Shown: positions 1 to 9,820, counted from the stretch's first letter. The stretch is DNA of 64,000 nt from Legionella israelensis (GCF_004571175.1 NZ_CP038273.1:3153864-3217863); one strand, 5' to 3'. The notes: a model not told the origin generated them from the sequence alone. A program made the numbers and translations.

Positions 1-501
1 GTTTTTAATGATCCTATAGATGCTTTGGAAAAAGTGAATGAAATATTAAGGGAAATCAGTTTTTCGAAGGATGAAAAATCAGAGGTTAAAATAGATAGAG
101 AAAAATTGATACCTCAATTTGTATCCTGGTTAGAAGTTAATCATTTAGATGATGATTTGACTGACGTGATTGATTTTGAATTTATAACAGAGCCCTATGT
201 GCTTGCCTCCGGTATAGTGTTAGATAAAAGAAGCTGTTTTAGGAAGGATACAAGTCCTGTTTATTCTGTGTGTCCGGTAACTGGAAAGGTGCTTGAGCGG
301 GAACCGCAACCACTTTGGGGTTATCAGGATGTGCTGGAAGAAACACTGGAAAATTTTTATTATTATTTACAAATAGAGCAAAGAACCGAAGTGGAAAAAC
401 AAAACAAAGAATCATACAATCCTTCCCTTTTCAGATCATCAACTTCCACAGATTCTGGCAAACAAGAGGATTTCACTATTAAGTTGTCTCCGTTTTTTTA
501 A
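1..501 (+). CDS. U-box domain protein, 3' part (candidate effector E3 ubiquitin ligase)
   Basis: The reading frame is open to the first base, so the gene begins upstream of the window and only about 166 C-terminal codons are present. Codons covering roughly nt 169-360 read as a U-box. They contain an EPYVLASGIVLDK stretch (the EP..xSG..xD core), then CPVTGKVL, then a helix ending in LEETLENF. The order and spacing match the U-box fold, which recruits E2 enzymes without zinc ligands. U-box proteins are eukaryotic E3 ligases, and Legionella translocates several (LubX, GobX). A secreted ubiquitin ligase is therefore the likely role, by inference. The tail after the U-box is short and Ser/Thr-rich. 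The missing N-terminus could hold a targeting domain or a second U-box. No enzymatic proof is available from sequence. Confidence 0.62.
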   Translation, partial: VFNDPIDALEKVNEILREISFSKDEKSEVKIDREKLIPQFVSWLEVNHLDDDLTDVIDFEFITEPYVLASGIVLDKRSCFRKDTSPVYSVCPVTGKVLEREPQPLWGYQDVLEETLENFYYYLQIEQRTEVEKQNKESYNPSLFRSSTSTDSGKQEDFTIKLSPFF

Positions 502-520
502 ACACTTATGAGTTGAGAGA

Positions 521-1513
521 TCATGGAGGGGAATATTCATAGATATCGACAGGATTATCATGACGTTCAAACCAAACTGGATTTGTCCTTTCTACAAGAA
601 GGCTTAGAGCGACAAGGAATTGCTCCTTATCTACTGGCGAATAGTCTACAAGTTCGCCAACTTCCTTTTTTCCAGTCTCATCAAATATTTTTTGGTTGGA
701 AAAAAGTGCTTCAGACGTTTCAACGGTAAACAGTTTTAACTCATGCTTCAGTTTTGCCTTGTAATGAGTGCGGGCAATAATTTCCTGGCCTTTATAACAG
801 CCTTTTTCAAAATTCAAATAGCCGTGATGGTGCAGATCTAGTCGATGAGGCAGAAAAAGTCCACGAGTTTCTGGATAAATATTGACGAAACCATGTGATA
901 AGATCAGTCTGTGCCAGGCTAAGGAACTACGCCGTTGTTTATTTTCATTATTAAAAGACTCGAGTAATTCCACTTGTTTTTGCTGTCCTGAGACAAAAAA
1001 GATGAATAATCCCTGACCTAAATGATATCCGTTTATATCGGAGGACTGTATCATCTGGTATTTTGAACAGGAGGCAGGAATTTCACATGGTTTCAGATCG
1101 CTTGGGTTTTGATAATAAAAACCATAAATATTAAAATGAGAGTCTTGTTCAAGATTAACTTTGGAAAATAAAGCGGCTTTTTGTAGAGATTTTTGCGTGC
1201 TTTCACATAAATCAGCAGGGAGTAGAAGGTTTAAGCCTTGATAATAAAACACATCCAACAGTGCCAGAATTCGTCCTTTGAGATTACACATAGCTCCTTG
1301 CCGCATGGTTTGCTCTGTAACCTGATTCGTATCGCAGCTTAATTGCCCCTGTAAAAATTCTGCACTTTTTTCACCTCGGACTTTAAGTATCCTCATATAG
1401 GATAAATCAAAAAGATAATTTCTATTTTTTTCCAGAGTTATGTCTTCTGTTAAGGGAAAGAACATGGATAAAGAACGGCTGTTGATGCTATATGTTTCTT
1501 TTCTTTCTATCAT
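521..1513 (-). CDS. ygfZ: YgfZ/CAF17-like folate-binding Fe-S assembly protein
   Basis: The 330-residue protein carries the family signature K-G-C-Y-x-G-Q-E (KGCYKGQEIIARTHYK, around residue 240), whose cysteine is essential in YgfZ. Its N-terminal half resembles the folate-binding aminomethyltransferase fold (FLQGQLSCDTNQV). YgfZ acts in the cytosol with tetrahydrofolate in maturation or repair of certain Fe-S enzymes such as MiaB; a miaB gene lies at 45.5-46.8 kb. It is divergent from sdhE-ygfX, the same neighbourhood as in E. coli. The start at 1513 could instead be the Met about 17 codons in, since the first residues are not conserved-looking. The 3' end converges on the U-box gene with only 19 bp between them. 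Confidence 0.85.
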   Translation of the reverse strand: MIERKETYSINSRSLSMFFPLTEDITLEKNRNYLFDLSYMRILKVRGEKSAEFLQGQLSCDTNQVTEQTMRQGAMCNLKGRILALLDVFYYQGLNLLLPADLCESTQKSLQKAALFSKVNLEQDSHFNIYGFYYQNPSDLKPCEIPASCSKYQMIQSSDINGYHLGQGLFIFFVSGQQKQVELLESFNNENKQRRSSLAWHRLILSHGFVNIYPETRGLFLPHRLDLHHHGYLNFEKGCYKGQEIIARTHYKAKLKHELKLFTVETSEALFSNQKIFDETGKKEVGELVDYSPVDKEQFLVALSLLVERTNPVWFERHDNPVDIYEYSPP

Positions 1514-1754
1514 GATAAATTCTTTATTATATTATTGTGAATATCTGGATTCTATTCATAAAACTTCAAATTTCAGGGCATTAATATAAATTAAAGCACT
1601 GCATCCCTTGGGCAACCCTGAGAAAAATCATTCAATGCTGCTTTGGTGCTAGGACATAGAAGCACAGAAGTCAAGATTTTGGTTAAGACAGTAGAAATAC
1701 CAACTGACTCTAGTGTATCATTAATCACTTGAATAGTGAGGTAATTTATTAAAA

Positions 1755-2006
1755 ATGAGTCCTGAATTCAAGGCAAAAATGAGATGGCGTTGTCGTCGAG
1801 GAATGTTGGAACTTGATCTGATCCTTGGACGTTTTGTCGATAAATATCTGGAATCATTGGGAAAGAAACAATTAAAAACTTTTGAATATTTACTTCACTG
1901 TACAGATCCTGAATTGTACGCTTGGTTAATGGGACACGCTCAGCCAGTTGACAAGGAATTATACGCTCTTGTTGAATACATCAGAATTTGCGATCAAAAC
2001 CGCTAA
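1755..2006 (+). CDS. sdhE: Succinate dehydrogenase assembly factor SdhE
   Basis: This 83-residue protein has the SdhE/SDH5 core RRGMLELDLIL, including the RGxxE motif needed for covalent FAD attachment to the SdhA flavoprotein. The C-terminal helices (FEYLLHCTDPELYAWLMG) are also typical, and the length fits the family (80-95 aa). An ATG follows a GAGG stretch about 12 nt upstream. It is followed by an overlapping ygfX-like gene, the order seen in enterobacteria. Older annotations call the family YgfY/CptB, an antitoxin; the flavinylation role is better supported. Confidence 0.88.
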   Translation: MSPEFKAKMRWRCRRGMLELDLILGRFVDKYLESLGKKQLKTFEYLLHCTDPELYAWLMGHAQPVDKELYALVEYIRICDQNR

Positions 2007-2376
2007 GTCTTGGATTTACTTTCGTTTGACCATGACGGCTTATAGTGTTGCCGGAATCCTGTTGGCGATTTCTGCCTTATGGATGGTTATAAAGTTTTTT
2101 TTATTCATTGTCATATTATGGCAAATATCTGCCATTAATAAATATAAAAAACCTCATCCCTTTCTTGAGCAGATTGCATATAGAAATCATGGTTGGACGA
2201 TAAAGGATAAACAATCTTATTTATTTAAGGAAGTAAGGCTGTTAGTGAATACAGACCTCTTTCAGCTGCTGCTGTTTTCTTCTGATAATGACAAAAAGCA
2301 TATTGTTATTTTTAAAGATCAATTAAATCCAACCGAATATTGGCAGCTACAATTATTTTTACAACAAATAACATAA
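1948..2376 (+). CDS. YgfX-like small membrane protein
   Basis: This protein of up to 142 residues has an N-terminal hydrophobic hairpin: two membrane segments between about residues 29 and 62 with a short turn. A soluble C-terminal domain rich in beta-forming residues follows. The architecture, size and position right after sdhE match YgfX (CptA), an inner-membrane protein co-transcribed with sdhE in other gammaproteobacteria. Sequence similarity alone is weak. The start is uncertain. A TTG at 1948 inside the sdhE 3' end is the longest option, and an ATG at 2032 gives a shorter protein that still keeps both hydrophobic segments. Overlap with sdhE suggests translational coupling. Confidence 0.55.
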   Translation: MTRNYTLLLNTSEFAIKTAKSWIYFRLTMTAYSVAGILLAISALWMVIKFFLFIVILWQISAINKYKKPHPFLEQIAYRNHGWTIKDKQSYLFKEVRLLVNTDLFQLLLFSSDNDKKHIVIFKDQLNPTEYWQLQLFLQQIT

Positions 2377-2474
2377 AAAATTACCATAATGTCTTCTATT
2401 GATTCATAATTAAGGAAAATAAGGTCAAAATCAAATGCAAAAATAGAATCTTATCGTTTGAGCAGGAGGCCAAT

Positions 2475-3017
2475 ATGGTATCTTCAGCCGAGTGTTCCGA
2501 TGAGCAGTTAGCTGATTTGGCTGTCAACGGAAATCAAAATGCTTACGGCATTCTTCTATCACGTTATTATAAAAAAATTCGTTTATTAATTAACCTGTAT
2601 ATTCGTGAGCAGGCTACTGCAAATGATCTTACTCAGGATGTTTTTTTTAAAGTTTACCGTTGTCTGCATGGGTTTAAACAGCAATCTCAGTTTTCAACAT
2701 GGGTATATCGAATTACGCTGAATACGATAAAAAATCATTATCGCGCTATAAAATTACGTGCTCAATGCGAGTTTCATTACGCACATCAAAATAAAACAGA
2801 TAATCAGTCGCCGGAAAATAATGCTATGGGCGTAGAATTAGGGCAACAAATAGAACAAGCTTTTTTAAAATTACCTGAAAAACTTCAATGCTGTTATGGA
2901 TTGCATGCCATTGAGGGTATCAGTTATGAGGAAATTTCAAATCGGATGAAATGCCCTGTGGGCACAGTACGATCACGTATTTACAGAGCCCGTCAATTGC
3001 TCAAAGCCTCTATTTGA
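2475..3017 (+). CDS. rpoE: ECF sigma factor, RpoE-like
   Basis: The protein has 180 residues with the two sigma-70 regions of an ECF factor. Region 2 (about 8-90) includes ANDLTQDVFFKVYRCLHGF and FSTWVYRITLN. Region 4 (about 125-178) includes LPEKLQCCYGLHAIEGISYEEIS and the helix-turn-helix CPVGTVRSRIYRARQLL. It directs RNA polymerase to stress promoters. A good ribosome site (AGGAGG) lies just upstream of ATG 2475. In most gammaproteobacteria rpoE is followed by rseA/rseB; here the next gene is convergent and unrelated, so the anti-sigma factor is absent or elsewhere. The symbol is by similarity to RpoE-type ECFs. Confidence 0.8.
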   Translation: MVSSAECSDEQLADLAVNGNQNAYGILLSRYYKKIRLLINLYIREQATANDLTQDVFFKVYRCLHGFKQQSQFSTWVYRITLNTIKNHYRAIKLRAQCEFHYAHQNKTDNQSPENNAMGVELGQQIEQAFLKLPEKLQCCYGLHAIEGISYEEISNRMKCPVGTVRSRIYRARQLLKASI

Positions 3018-3106
3018 GGAATTAGCACAGTGGACAATATTATTTTTCGTAAATATCACATGGCTAGGAACTTGGGTTTGTGAGCTATGTTTGTAGTTAT
3101 CGAAAT

Positions 3107-5215
3107 TCACATATATTCCGTTCGCCATATGCCGTCCCATTTTACCGGAGGTGAATTGATTAATGCTTGGCAACGTTTTATATAAACTAACGCTAATTGG
3201 TCTCCCTCATACGCAGGGGTAAGTTTTTTAAATAATTCCATACTTTCTTTCCATTGGCCAGAATGGTATTTGGCAAAGGCGTTTGAAAATTCTTTTTTAT
3301 GTTGATCGAGATGAGGTAAATGAGACTCAAGGATTAACTCATAGATTGTCGTACTTTCATGTTTACCACGAACAGCGACTTTATCAAGCAAACGAAATGC
3401 AAAAAAGGATTCAACCTGTTTGAAAGTTGATTCGCTGACAATGATATGTGTATGATATATTTTATTGATTGATTCAAGACGGCTCGCTATGTTAACAGCG
3501 TCGCCCAAGGCCGTGTATCCAAGCCTTTCTTCCGAGCCAACATTTCCTACAATAGCTTCTCCTGAGTTAATTCCTATTCTTATAGTCAACTCAGGGAGGC
3601 CGAGTTTTTGATTGTTTTTATTCAATTTTTTAAGTTTATCCATCATTTCTATGGCAGTTTGACAGGCATGAAGTGCATGCTGAGCGTCGAATATAGGGGC
3701 ATTCCATAAAGCCATAATGCCATCACCTATATATTTATCAAGAGTACCGTGAGAGTGTAATATAACTTCTGTCATAGATTGGAAATAATCAGACAGGTAG
3801 TTCATTAATTGCTGAGGATCAGTCTTTTCTGATAATGCAGTAAAATTTTTAATATCAGAAAACAAGATAGTAATATCTTGATTTTTGCCACCAACTTCAG
3901 CAATTTTCCCACTTTTTACTAATTTTTTAACCAAAGATTTCGGAACATAGCGCTCGAAGGAAGAGAGGCCGGAACGTACAGCCGTTAAGGATCGGTCCAT
4001 ATAACTGATTTCCTTGATCCTGGTTTTTAATGGAGGCTGAGGTTTAAGCTCAAGTTTTTTAATTTTTTTAGCTTCTCGGGCGAGCTGAATGATAGGTCTG
4101 GATATTTTCTGTGAGATATATCGGACAATAATAATCCCAATAAAAAGAATAAAAATAGTTAATAACAAACTACGAAGACTCAAGTGTTTAAGGGGAGCTA
4201 AAACATCATTTGAGGGAACCAAAATAATAGCATGCCAAACTTTTTTAGAGTGATCTGTAAGAGGCTGGTAGGCTAAAAAATAATCTTGACTATTTTTTTG
4301 ATAGGAAGTAACTAAAGTTTTCCCTTGATGCAAACCAGAAGAAGGAAAAGCTGAAAAAAGTTTTTTAACTAATTCAGGGGAAAGTCTTTTTCCTAGAAGA
4401 TTGTCCTGTTGTGTCATATCACGGTAAGCAAGAATCTGGTTATTTTCATTGATAATATAAATGATGGTATTTTTTGTAATTTGTAAACTCTGGATAAAAC
4501 GCTGCAAATTATTCACTGTTAGATCAATGCCTATCACACCCTTTAACCGACGTTTGCTATCATAAATTGGTGCTGCAGAGCTAATCCCATACTGTTCATC
4601 AGCATTAATGCCAGACTGAAAACCATGGAATTTATATACATCCGTCCAAATGACTTTTCCCGCTTTAACGGCTTTTTGATACCACGGTCGTTTCCTCGGA
4701 TCAAAGTCTTTTTTCTGCCATTGTGTTTTTACAATATTTCCTTGTGTACCAACTTCATAACGGATTCGGGAAGAGGGTTTTGGGGAGTTGATAATATGGT
4801 CAAGATATAGTTTGCCATTTGTGCCTCGTTCCACTCCATAAAAATTCCCTTTTGGTGTTGCAAAATAAATCATGGACAACTCAAGGTTATCATCTATGGA
4901 TTCAATAAGAAATTTATCGAATTGTTCTCGATTTTCGGGGTGAATAATGTCCTGATGGATCATATTTTTAATTTCAAGCAAATACGTATTTAAGGGTAGA
5001 AAATAATTACGAAAACGTTCTTTTACCAAAAGAGAGCTTTTATCAATCAATCTTATGGTGCTTGAACTTAGAATTTTATTTAAAGCCACATATTGAATAC
5101 CGATAATTGAAAAACCAATCAAGCTTAATAAGATAACAAATAAAGTGATAATGCTGACACGAATACTAACTTTAAAATCTTTCATTTTTCGGTATTTGTT
5201 CACTTTGAATCGCAT
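3107..5215 (-). CDS. Membrane Cache-domain class III adenylate/guanylate cyclase
   Basis: The 702-residue protein runs in order: an N-terminal membrane helix (about 17-40), a large extracytoplasmic Cache-type sensor (about 45-335, with RKRPWYQKAVKAGKVIW and GVIGIDLTVNNL), a second membrane helix (about 350-372), a HAMP-like linker, and a class III cyclase domain (about 440-640). The cyclase shows both metal aspartates (ILFSDIKNF and YIGDGIMALW), the purine-selecting lysine in LDKYIGD, and the GDAVNIASRLE segment with the transition-state Asn and Arg. It should make cAMP in response to a periplasmic ligand; cGMP cannot be excluded. The C-terminal 60 residues look like a TPR-like helical tail. 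It is monocistronic and convergent with rpoE. Confidence 0.85.
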   Translation of the reverse strand: MRFKVNKYRKMKDFKVSIRVSIITLFVILLSLIGFSIIGIQYVALNKILSSSTIRLIDKSSLLVKERFRNYFLPLNTYLLEIKNMIHQDIIHPENREQFDKFLIESIDDNLELSMIYFATPKGNFYGVERGTNGKLYLDHIINSPKPSSRIRYEVGTQGNIVKTQWQKKDFDPRKRPWYQKAVKAGKVIWTDVYKFHGFQSGINADEQYGISSAAPIYDSKRRLKGVIGIDLTVNNLQRFIQSLQITKNTIIYIINENNQILAYRDMTQQDNLLGKRLSPELVKKLFSAFPSSGLHQGKTLVTSYQKNSQDYFLAYQPLTDHSKKVWHAIILVPSNDVLAPLKHLSLRSLLLTIFILFIGIIIVRYISQKISRPIIQLAREAKKIKKLELKPQPPLKTRIKEISYMDRSLTAVRSGLSSFERYVPKSLVKKLVKSGKIAEVGGKNQDITILFSDIKNFTALSEKTDPQQLMNYLSDYFQSMTEVILHSHGTLDKYIGDGIMALWNAPIFDAQHALHACQTAIEMMDKLKKLNKNNQKLGLPELTIRIGINSGEAIVGNVGSEERLGYTALGDAVNIASRLESINKIYHTHIIVSESTFKQVESFFAFRLLDKVAVRGKHESTTIYELILESHLPHLDQHKKEFSNAFAKYHSGQWKESMELFKKLTPAYEGDQLALVYIKRCQALINSPPVKWDGIWRTEYM

Positions 5216-5382
5216 TTTGTCTGCCCACCATCATCACAACAGTTAGTATAGCAGACATCAAATCTTAAAGGGGTGATCGTAATTTTCATGTTATTTTAGC
5301 CGTCTCAATTACCATAAAATCTTCTGCAACCATTTTAAAAGCTGTGTTAGAATGGCGGCTAAAGCCCAAAATAAAAACGCCC

Positions 5383-6393
5383 ATGCTGGAAAGTGATCGT
5401 TTAATTAGCGCTCAATCGCTTATTTCTGAAGAAGCCATTGACAGAGCCATTAGGCCTGTACGCCTGGATGAGTACATTGGTCAAGAAAATATTCGTTCAC
5501 AAATGCGTATTTTTATTGATGCTGCGAAAAAGCGTAATGATGCTTTGGATCATGTGCTTATATTTGGTCCTCCAGGTTTAGGGAAGACGACTCTGGCCAA
5601 TATCATTGCTCATGAGATGGGAGTAAATATACGGCAGACTTCAGGACCTGTACTTGAACGCGCTGGAGATGTTGCGGCGATTTTGACCAATCTGGAAGAA
5701 AACGATGTATTGTTCATTGATGAAATACATCGTCTGAATCCATTGATTGAAGAAATTTTATATCCTGCCATGGAAGATTATAAACTGGATATCATGATTG
5801 GCGAAGGTCCTGCTGCACGCTCCATTAAATTGGACCTGCCTCCATTTACTTTAATCGGTGCAACCACGAGAGCAGGCTCCTTAACGTCACCATTACGTGA
5901 TCGGTTTGGTATCGTCCAACGTCTGGAATTTTACTCAACAGAAGCTTTGAGTCATATCGTCAGTCGTTCTGCACGCTTATTAAGCGTACAGACAGAAACG
6001 GAAGGTGCTTGTGAAATTGCAACACGCTCTCGGGGAACACCAAGAATAGCTAACCGTTTATTACGACGGGTTAGAGATTTTGCACAAGTGAAAGGGCAGG
6101 GTATCATCACTTTAGAGATTGCCCGGCACGCACTTGAGATGTTGGATATCGATCATCATGGGTTTGACATTATGGATCGCAAATTATTGTTGGCTGTGAT
6201 TGAACATTTTTCAGGCGGCCCCGTAGGTGTTGATAGTATTGCTGCAGCCATCGGAGAGGAAAAAGGAACTATCGAAGATGTTCTTGAGCCTTACCTGATT
6301 CAACAAGGCTTTCTTATGAGAACATCAAGAGGGCGAGTAGCCACATCAGCAGCTTACCGGCATTTCGGTTTAGTTCCCATTGAACAGCAATAA
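5383..6393 (+). CDS. ruvB: Holliday junction branch-migration helicase RuvB
   Basis: The protein is 336 residues from ATG 5383. It has the AAA+ Walker [11 protein letters not shown], Walker B ([10 protein letters not shown]), sensor 1 (GATTRAG), arginine finger region ([10 protein letters not shown]) and the C-terminal winged helix (TSRGRVAT). RuvB is the hexameric motor that, with RuvA, moves Holliday junctions that RuvC resolves. A GTG at 5344 would add 13 residues, but the family normally begins at the MLESDR-type sequence, so the internal ATG is preferred. ruvA and ruvC are not adjacent. tolQ follows after 17 bp, so ruvB is probably the first gene of the tol transcript. Confidence 0.96.
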   Translation: MLESDRLISAQSLISEEAIDRAIRPVRLDEYIGQENIRSQMRIFIDAAKKRNDALDHVLIFGPPGLGKTTLANIIAHEMGVNIRQTSGPVLERAGDVAAILTNLEENDVLFIDEIHRLNPLIEEILYPAMEDYKLDIMIGEGPAARSIKLDLPPFTLIGATTRAGSLTSPLRDRFGIVQRLEFYSTEALSHIVSRSARLLSVQTETEGACEIATRSRGTPRIANRLLRRVRDFAQVKGQGIITLEIARHALEMLDIDHHGFDIMDRKLLLAVIEHFSGGPVGVDSIAAAIGEEKGTIEDVLEPYLIQQGFLMRTSRGRVATSAAYRHFGLVPIEQQ

Positions 6394-6410
6394 GTTATTG
6401 GAGGTAAATT

Positions 6411-7082
6411 GTGGCAAATAGCAGCGTATTTATGTATTTTTGGCAGGCAGGTTTGGTCGTTAAACTGGTGATGTTTTTGCTGTTGATTGCTTCCATATCT
6501 TCCTGGACATTAATTTTTCAGAGAGCTTGGTATTTTAAGCGAAAAAAGCGGCAGATGATGGATTTCATTCAGCGTTTTTCAGAAAGTGCTGATCTCGGTA
6601 AATTATATACTGAGATAAACAGCCAGAGCTCAAAAATACAAGGGCTGGCTGCTATATTTCAGGTTGGGTTTAAGGAGTTTGTGCGCAGCAGTAAATCGGG
6701 CCAGATAAATATTGAGCCTATTCAAAGAGCCATGCAGATTAGTCATGCCAAAGAAGCTGAGAAGCTTGAGAAACACTTGCCTTTTTTTGCTTCCGTAGGT
6801 TCAATAGCGCCTTATGTCGGTTTGTTTGGTACAGTCTGGGGTATTATGACATCCTTTCAGGCACTTGGACAGGCACAACAAGCTACGATCGCTATGGTTG
6901 CACCGGGTATTTCAGAGGCTCTGGTTGCTACAGCACTTGGCTTATTTACGGCGATTCCCGCAGTAATCGCTTATAACCGCTATACGACGCGGGCAAATAA
7001 CCTGCTAAATCGCTATGATTTGTTTCAAGAAGAATTTGTCTCACTGATTGAACAACAGGGTCATGACTCAAATAGCGGGTAA
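6411..7082 (+). CDS. tolQ: Tol-Pal system proton channel subunit TolQ
   Basis: The 223-residue MotA/ExbB-family inner-membrane protein has three hydrophobic helices: near residues 15-37, 125-147 (SIAPYVGLFGTVWGIM) and 165-190 (ALVATALGLFTAIPAVIAYN). The last two hold the conserved channel motifs. It starts at GTG 6411 behind GGAGG. With TolR it uses proton flow to energise TolA during outer-membrane constriction at division. Confidence 0.95.
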   Translation: MANSSVFMYFWQAGLVVKLVMFLLLIASISSWTLIFQRAWYFKRKKRQMMDFIQRFSESADLGKLYTEINSQSSKIQGLAAIFQVGFKEFVRSSKSGQINIEPIQRAMQISHAKEAEKLEKHLPFFASVGSIAPYVGLFGTVWGIMTSFQALGQAQQATIAMVAPGISEALVATALGLFTAIPAVIAYNRYTTRANNLLNRYDLFQEEFVSLIEQQGHDSNSG

Positions 7083-7125
7083 AAATTTAGATTATAGCTG
7101 TAAGTGAAACCGTCAGAGGTTATTC

Positions 7126-7587
7126 ATGATAAAAAGAAAAAATAAAGACTCTACAAAGCCTGTCTCTGAGATTAATGTAGTTCCGTATATCGATGTGATG
7201 TTGGTTTTGTTAGTCATTTTTATGATAACGGCTCCCATGCTAACTCAGGGCATTACCGTGGATTTACCGAAGGCCGCCAGTCAGTCTTTAAAAACCACGG
7301 AAAGAGAACCCATTATTGTCTCCGTTAACCAACAGGGTAGTCTTTTTTTGAACATCAGTTCTACTCCCTCTATACCAATAGATGCACAATCTTTGGCTGT
7401 AAGAGTCGCTGCAGAACTTTCTCTTGCCAGGGAATCTCAACAGAAGTTGAATGTCCTTGTCAAAGGTGATCGCAGTGTTCCTTACGGCAAGATTGTAGAG
7501 GCAATGAGTCTATTGAAAAAAGCTGGTGCAGAACAAGTCGGATTATTAACCGACTCTTACAGTGATACAGGTGTGAATAAATCATGA
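7126..7587 (+). CDS. tolR: Tol-Pal system protein TolR
   Basis: The 153-residue ExbD-family protein has a basic N-terminus and one membrane helix (about 18-38). The helix opens with NVVPYIDVMLVLLVIFM, in which the aspartate is the conserved proton-path residue. The periplasmic domain closes with SLLKKAGAEQVGLLT, typical of the family. It partners TolQ and overlaps tolA by 4 bp (ATGA), so translation is coupled. Confidence 0.95.
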   Translation: MIKRKNKDSTKPVSEINVVPYIDVMLVLLVIFMITAPMLTQGITVDLPKAASQSLKTTEREPIIVSVNQQGSLFLNISSTPSIPIDAQSLAVRVAAELSLARESQQKLNVLVKGDRSVPYGKIVEAMSLLKKAGAEQVGLLTDSYSDTGVNKS

Positions 7588-8498
7588 ATGATGTACAAGG
7601 TTATCGTAAGGCTTTTTATTTAGCTATCAGTTTGCATGTTCTCCTCGCCGTTTTTTTATGGATAGAACCTCATCATAAAACTCCCACGATGGATTTACAG
7701 GCAAAAGCTGAGGCAAATCGTTACGAACAGTTAAAGCCACAGGAAATCGTGAAAGCGGTGAGTATCAATCAGCAGGAAGTTACAGAAACCATACAACGTC
7801 TGAGAGAAGAAAAAACAAAGCAACGGCAGGCGGAAATTGCACGTCAGAATAAGCTTTCCCGTGAAGCTGAGCAGGCAAAACAGGCTCGTTTAAAAGAGCA
7901 AAAACGTATAGAAAAGCTAAAAGAAGAGGCCGATAAAATAGCTATCGCCAAAAAAAAGCAATTAGAAGAGGAAAAGCGGCGTTTGAAAGAGTTGGCTGAA
8001 CAGAAAGCTAAAGAAGAAAAGCGTCTGATTGAATTAAAACAGCAACAGGAAAGATTAAGAAAGAAGGAGGAGGAAGCGAGAAAACTGGCTGAACTAAAGA
8101 AAAAGCAAGCTGAAGAAATGGCGCGGGTCAAGAAATTAAAGGCAGAACAAGAACAAGCAGCCAGAGAGCAGGCAGCACGTGAAGCTGAAAAACAGGCTCG
8201 TATGGCTGGTGAGGTGAATAAATATAAGGCCTTAATCGTAAATGCCATCAGCAGACAATGGATTTTGCCAGAGAATGTTGACGACAGTTTATCCAGCAAG
8301 TTTCGTATTCGGCTGGCGCCGGATGGCATGGTGCTTGAAGTCACTTTGGTGCGCAGCAGCGGAGATCCTGTCCTCGATCGTTCAGCCCAGACAGCAATAT
8401 ACAAAGCATCGCCTTTGCCAGTTCCCAGTGATATAGAAACATTCAATTTGTTTCGCGACATTAGTTTGACGGTGCGTCCAGAACAAGTTAGGGGGTAA
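7584..8498 (+). CDS. tolA: Tol-Pal system protein TolA
   Basis: The 304-residue protein has the three-domain TolA plan. An N-terminal membrane anchor lies at about 10-27. A long Lys/Glu/Ala-rich helical stalk runs over about 60-210. A small C-terminal TonB-like domain (about 215-304) contains [12 protein letters not shown] and [14 protein letters not shown]. It bridges the periplasm between TolQR and TolB/Pal. The repetitive stalk produces long spurious antisense frames that are not genes. It sits four bases into tolR and a few bases ahead of tolB. Confidence 0.94.
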   Translation: MNDVQGYRKAFYLAISLHVLLAVFLWIEPHHKTPTMDLQAKAEANRYEQLKPQEIVKAVSINQQEVTETIQRLREEKTKQRQAEIARQNKLSREAEQAKQARLKEQKRIEKLKEEADKIAIAKKKQLEEEKRRLKELAEQKAKEEKRLIELKQQQERLRKKEEEARKLAELKKKQAEEMARVKKLKAEQEQAAREQAAREAEKQARMAGEVNKYKALIVNAISRQWILPENVDDSLSSKFRIRLAPDGMVLEVTLVRSSGDPVLDRSAQTAIYKASPLPVPSDIETFNLFRDISLTVRPEQVRG

Positions 8499-8502
8499 AA
8501 AA

Positions 8503-9765
8503 GTGTTTTCTCGATATCTTGCAGGTTTTTTAATGCTGCTCAGTGTAAGTGGTTTTGCTCTTGATTTGGAGCTTACACAAGGCATTAATTCGGCATTACC
8601 TATAGCCGTGAACTCTTTTAGTCAGGATTCTTTGGGTAACCAGATAGCGGAAGTGATCGAGAATGATTTACGCTCATCAGGGCAGTTTAAAATTGTTTCC
8701 GGGCCTGGCAGCTCGACTTCCAATGCTACCTTTCAGATTTTGCGCAAAATGGGGGCTGACAGCGTTGTGTCTGGTCAAATTCATTCTGTTGGCGGAGGGC
8801 ATTATGAAGTGAATTTTGAATTGCTTGATGCAGTTACAAATGGAAAAATATTGCTAAGCCGTAGCTATCGGGTGAATCAAAATCAATTTCGTGCTTTAGC
8901 ACACCACATCAGTGATCAGGTCTATCAGAAGCTGACGGGTGAACGCGGCGTTTTTTCCACTCGTATTGCTTATATCCTGGTACAAAGGAATGCCGAACGA
9001 GCTCGTTATTCTCTGGAAGTAGCTGACGCTGATGGCTATAATCCACAAAGTCTTTTAGTTTCAACAGAGCCAATCATGTCTCCTGCCTGGTCACCCGATG
9101 GTAAAATGATTGCGTATGTAACTTTTGAAAAAAAACGCGCTCAGATTTATACCGTTTCTGTAGAAACAGGCCGTCGTCGTTTAATTACCAGTTTTCCGGG
9201 AATTAACGGCGCTCCTGCCTGGTCTCCAGACGGTAAAGAGCTAGCTGTGGTGTTATCTAAAAATGGTGCACCCAAAATATACAGGGTGGATTTGCGAAAT
9301 GGACAATTAAAGCAGTTAACCTTTGGCAGTGCCATTGATACCGAACCCAGGTATGCGCCGGATGGTCGAAGCCTGTTGTTTACTTCGGGCCGTGGGGGCT
9401 CTCCACAAGTTTATCGTTTAATCTTTGCTGACGGCAGCATAAATCGCGTCACTTTTGAAGGTAATTACAATGCGCGCGCTTCATACACACCTGATCAAAA
9501 GAGTATTGTAATGCTTCATCGTGAGGATCGTAATTTTAACATTGCCGTGCAATCGGCTAGAGGAGGTTCTGTAACACCTCTTACGTTTTCTTCTCTCGAT
9601 GAGTCGCCTTCTGTTTCTCCTAATGGTCGTTTGGTTCTTTATGCGACTCGTCATAAAGAAAAGGGTGTTTTAGGAGTAGTATCTATTGATGGACGCATAC
9701 GAATGCGCTTACCTGCCCGCGAAGGTGATGTACAGGAGCCTGCCTGGTCGCCTTATTTAGGGTAG
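8503..9765 (+). CDS. tolB: Tol-Pal periplasmic beta-propeller TolB
   Basis: The protein has 420 residues starting at GTG 8503 behind AGGGGG. A Sec signal peptide (about 1-18, ending GFA) precedes an N-terminal alpha/beta domain and five or six WD-like PD40 repeats, seen as repeated [16 protein letters not shown] and PSVSPNGR blades. TolB links TolA and Pal. No pal or cpoB (ybgF) gene follows, unlike the common tolQRAB-pal-ybgF order. Confidence 0.95.
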   Translation: MFSRYLAGFLMLLSVSGFALDLELTQGINSALPIAVNSFSQDSLGNQIAEVIENDLRSSGQFKIVSGPGSSTSNATFQILRKMGADSVVSGQIHSVGGGHYEVNFELLDAVTNGKILLSRSYRVNQNQFRALAHHISDQVYQKLTGERGVFSTRIAYILVQRNAERARYSLEVADADGYNPQSLLVSTEPIMSPAWSPDGKMIAYVTFEKKRAQIYTVSVETGRRRLITSFPGINGAPAWSPDGKELAVVLSKNGAPKIYRVDLRNGQLKQLTFGSAIDTEPRYAPDGRSLLFTSGRGGSPQVYRLIFADGSINRVTFEGNYNARASYTPDQKSIVMLHREDRNFNIAVQSARGGSVTPLTFSSLDESPSVSPNGRLVLYATRHKEKGVLGVVSIDGRIRMRLPAREGDVQEPAWSPYLG

Positions 9766-9820
9766 ATTTTATTCACTACGCTAAAGGAGATGCGCGGCTT
9801 CTTCTAAAACCACGAGTTGC

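Noticed and set aside
5344..5382. Upstream GTG start for ruvB
   Set aside because: Would add 13 residues not seen in the family, with no ribosome site; the ATG at 5383 fits known RuvB starts.
7844..8461. Long minus-strand frame opposite tolA
   Set aside because: It is produced by the Lys/Glu/Ala-rich repeats of tolA read backwards. The Ser/Phe/Cys-rich product has no plausible fold.
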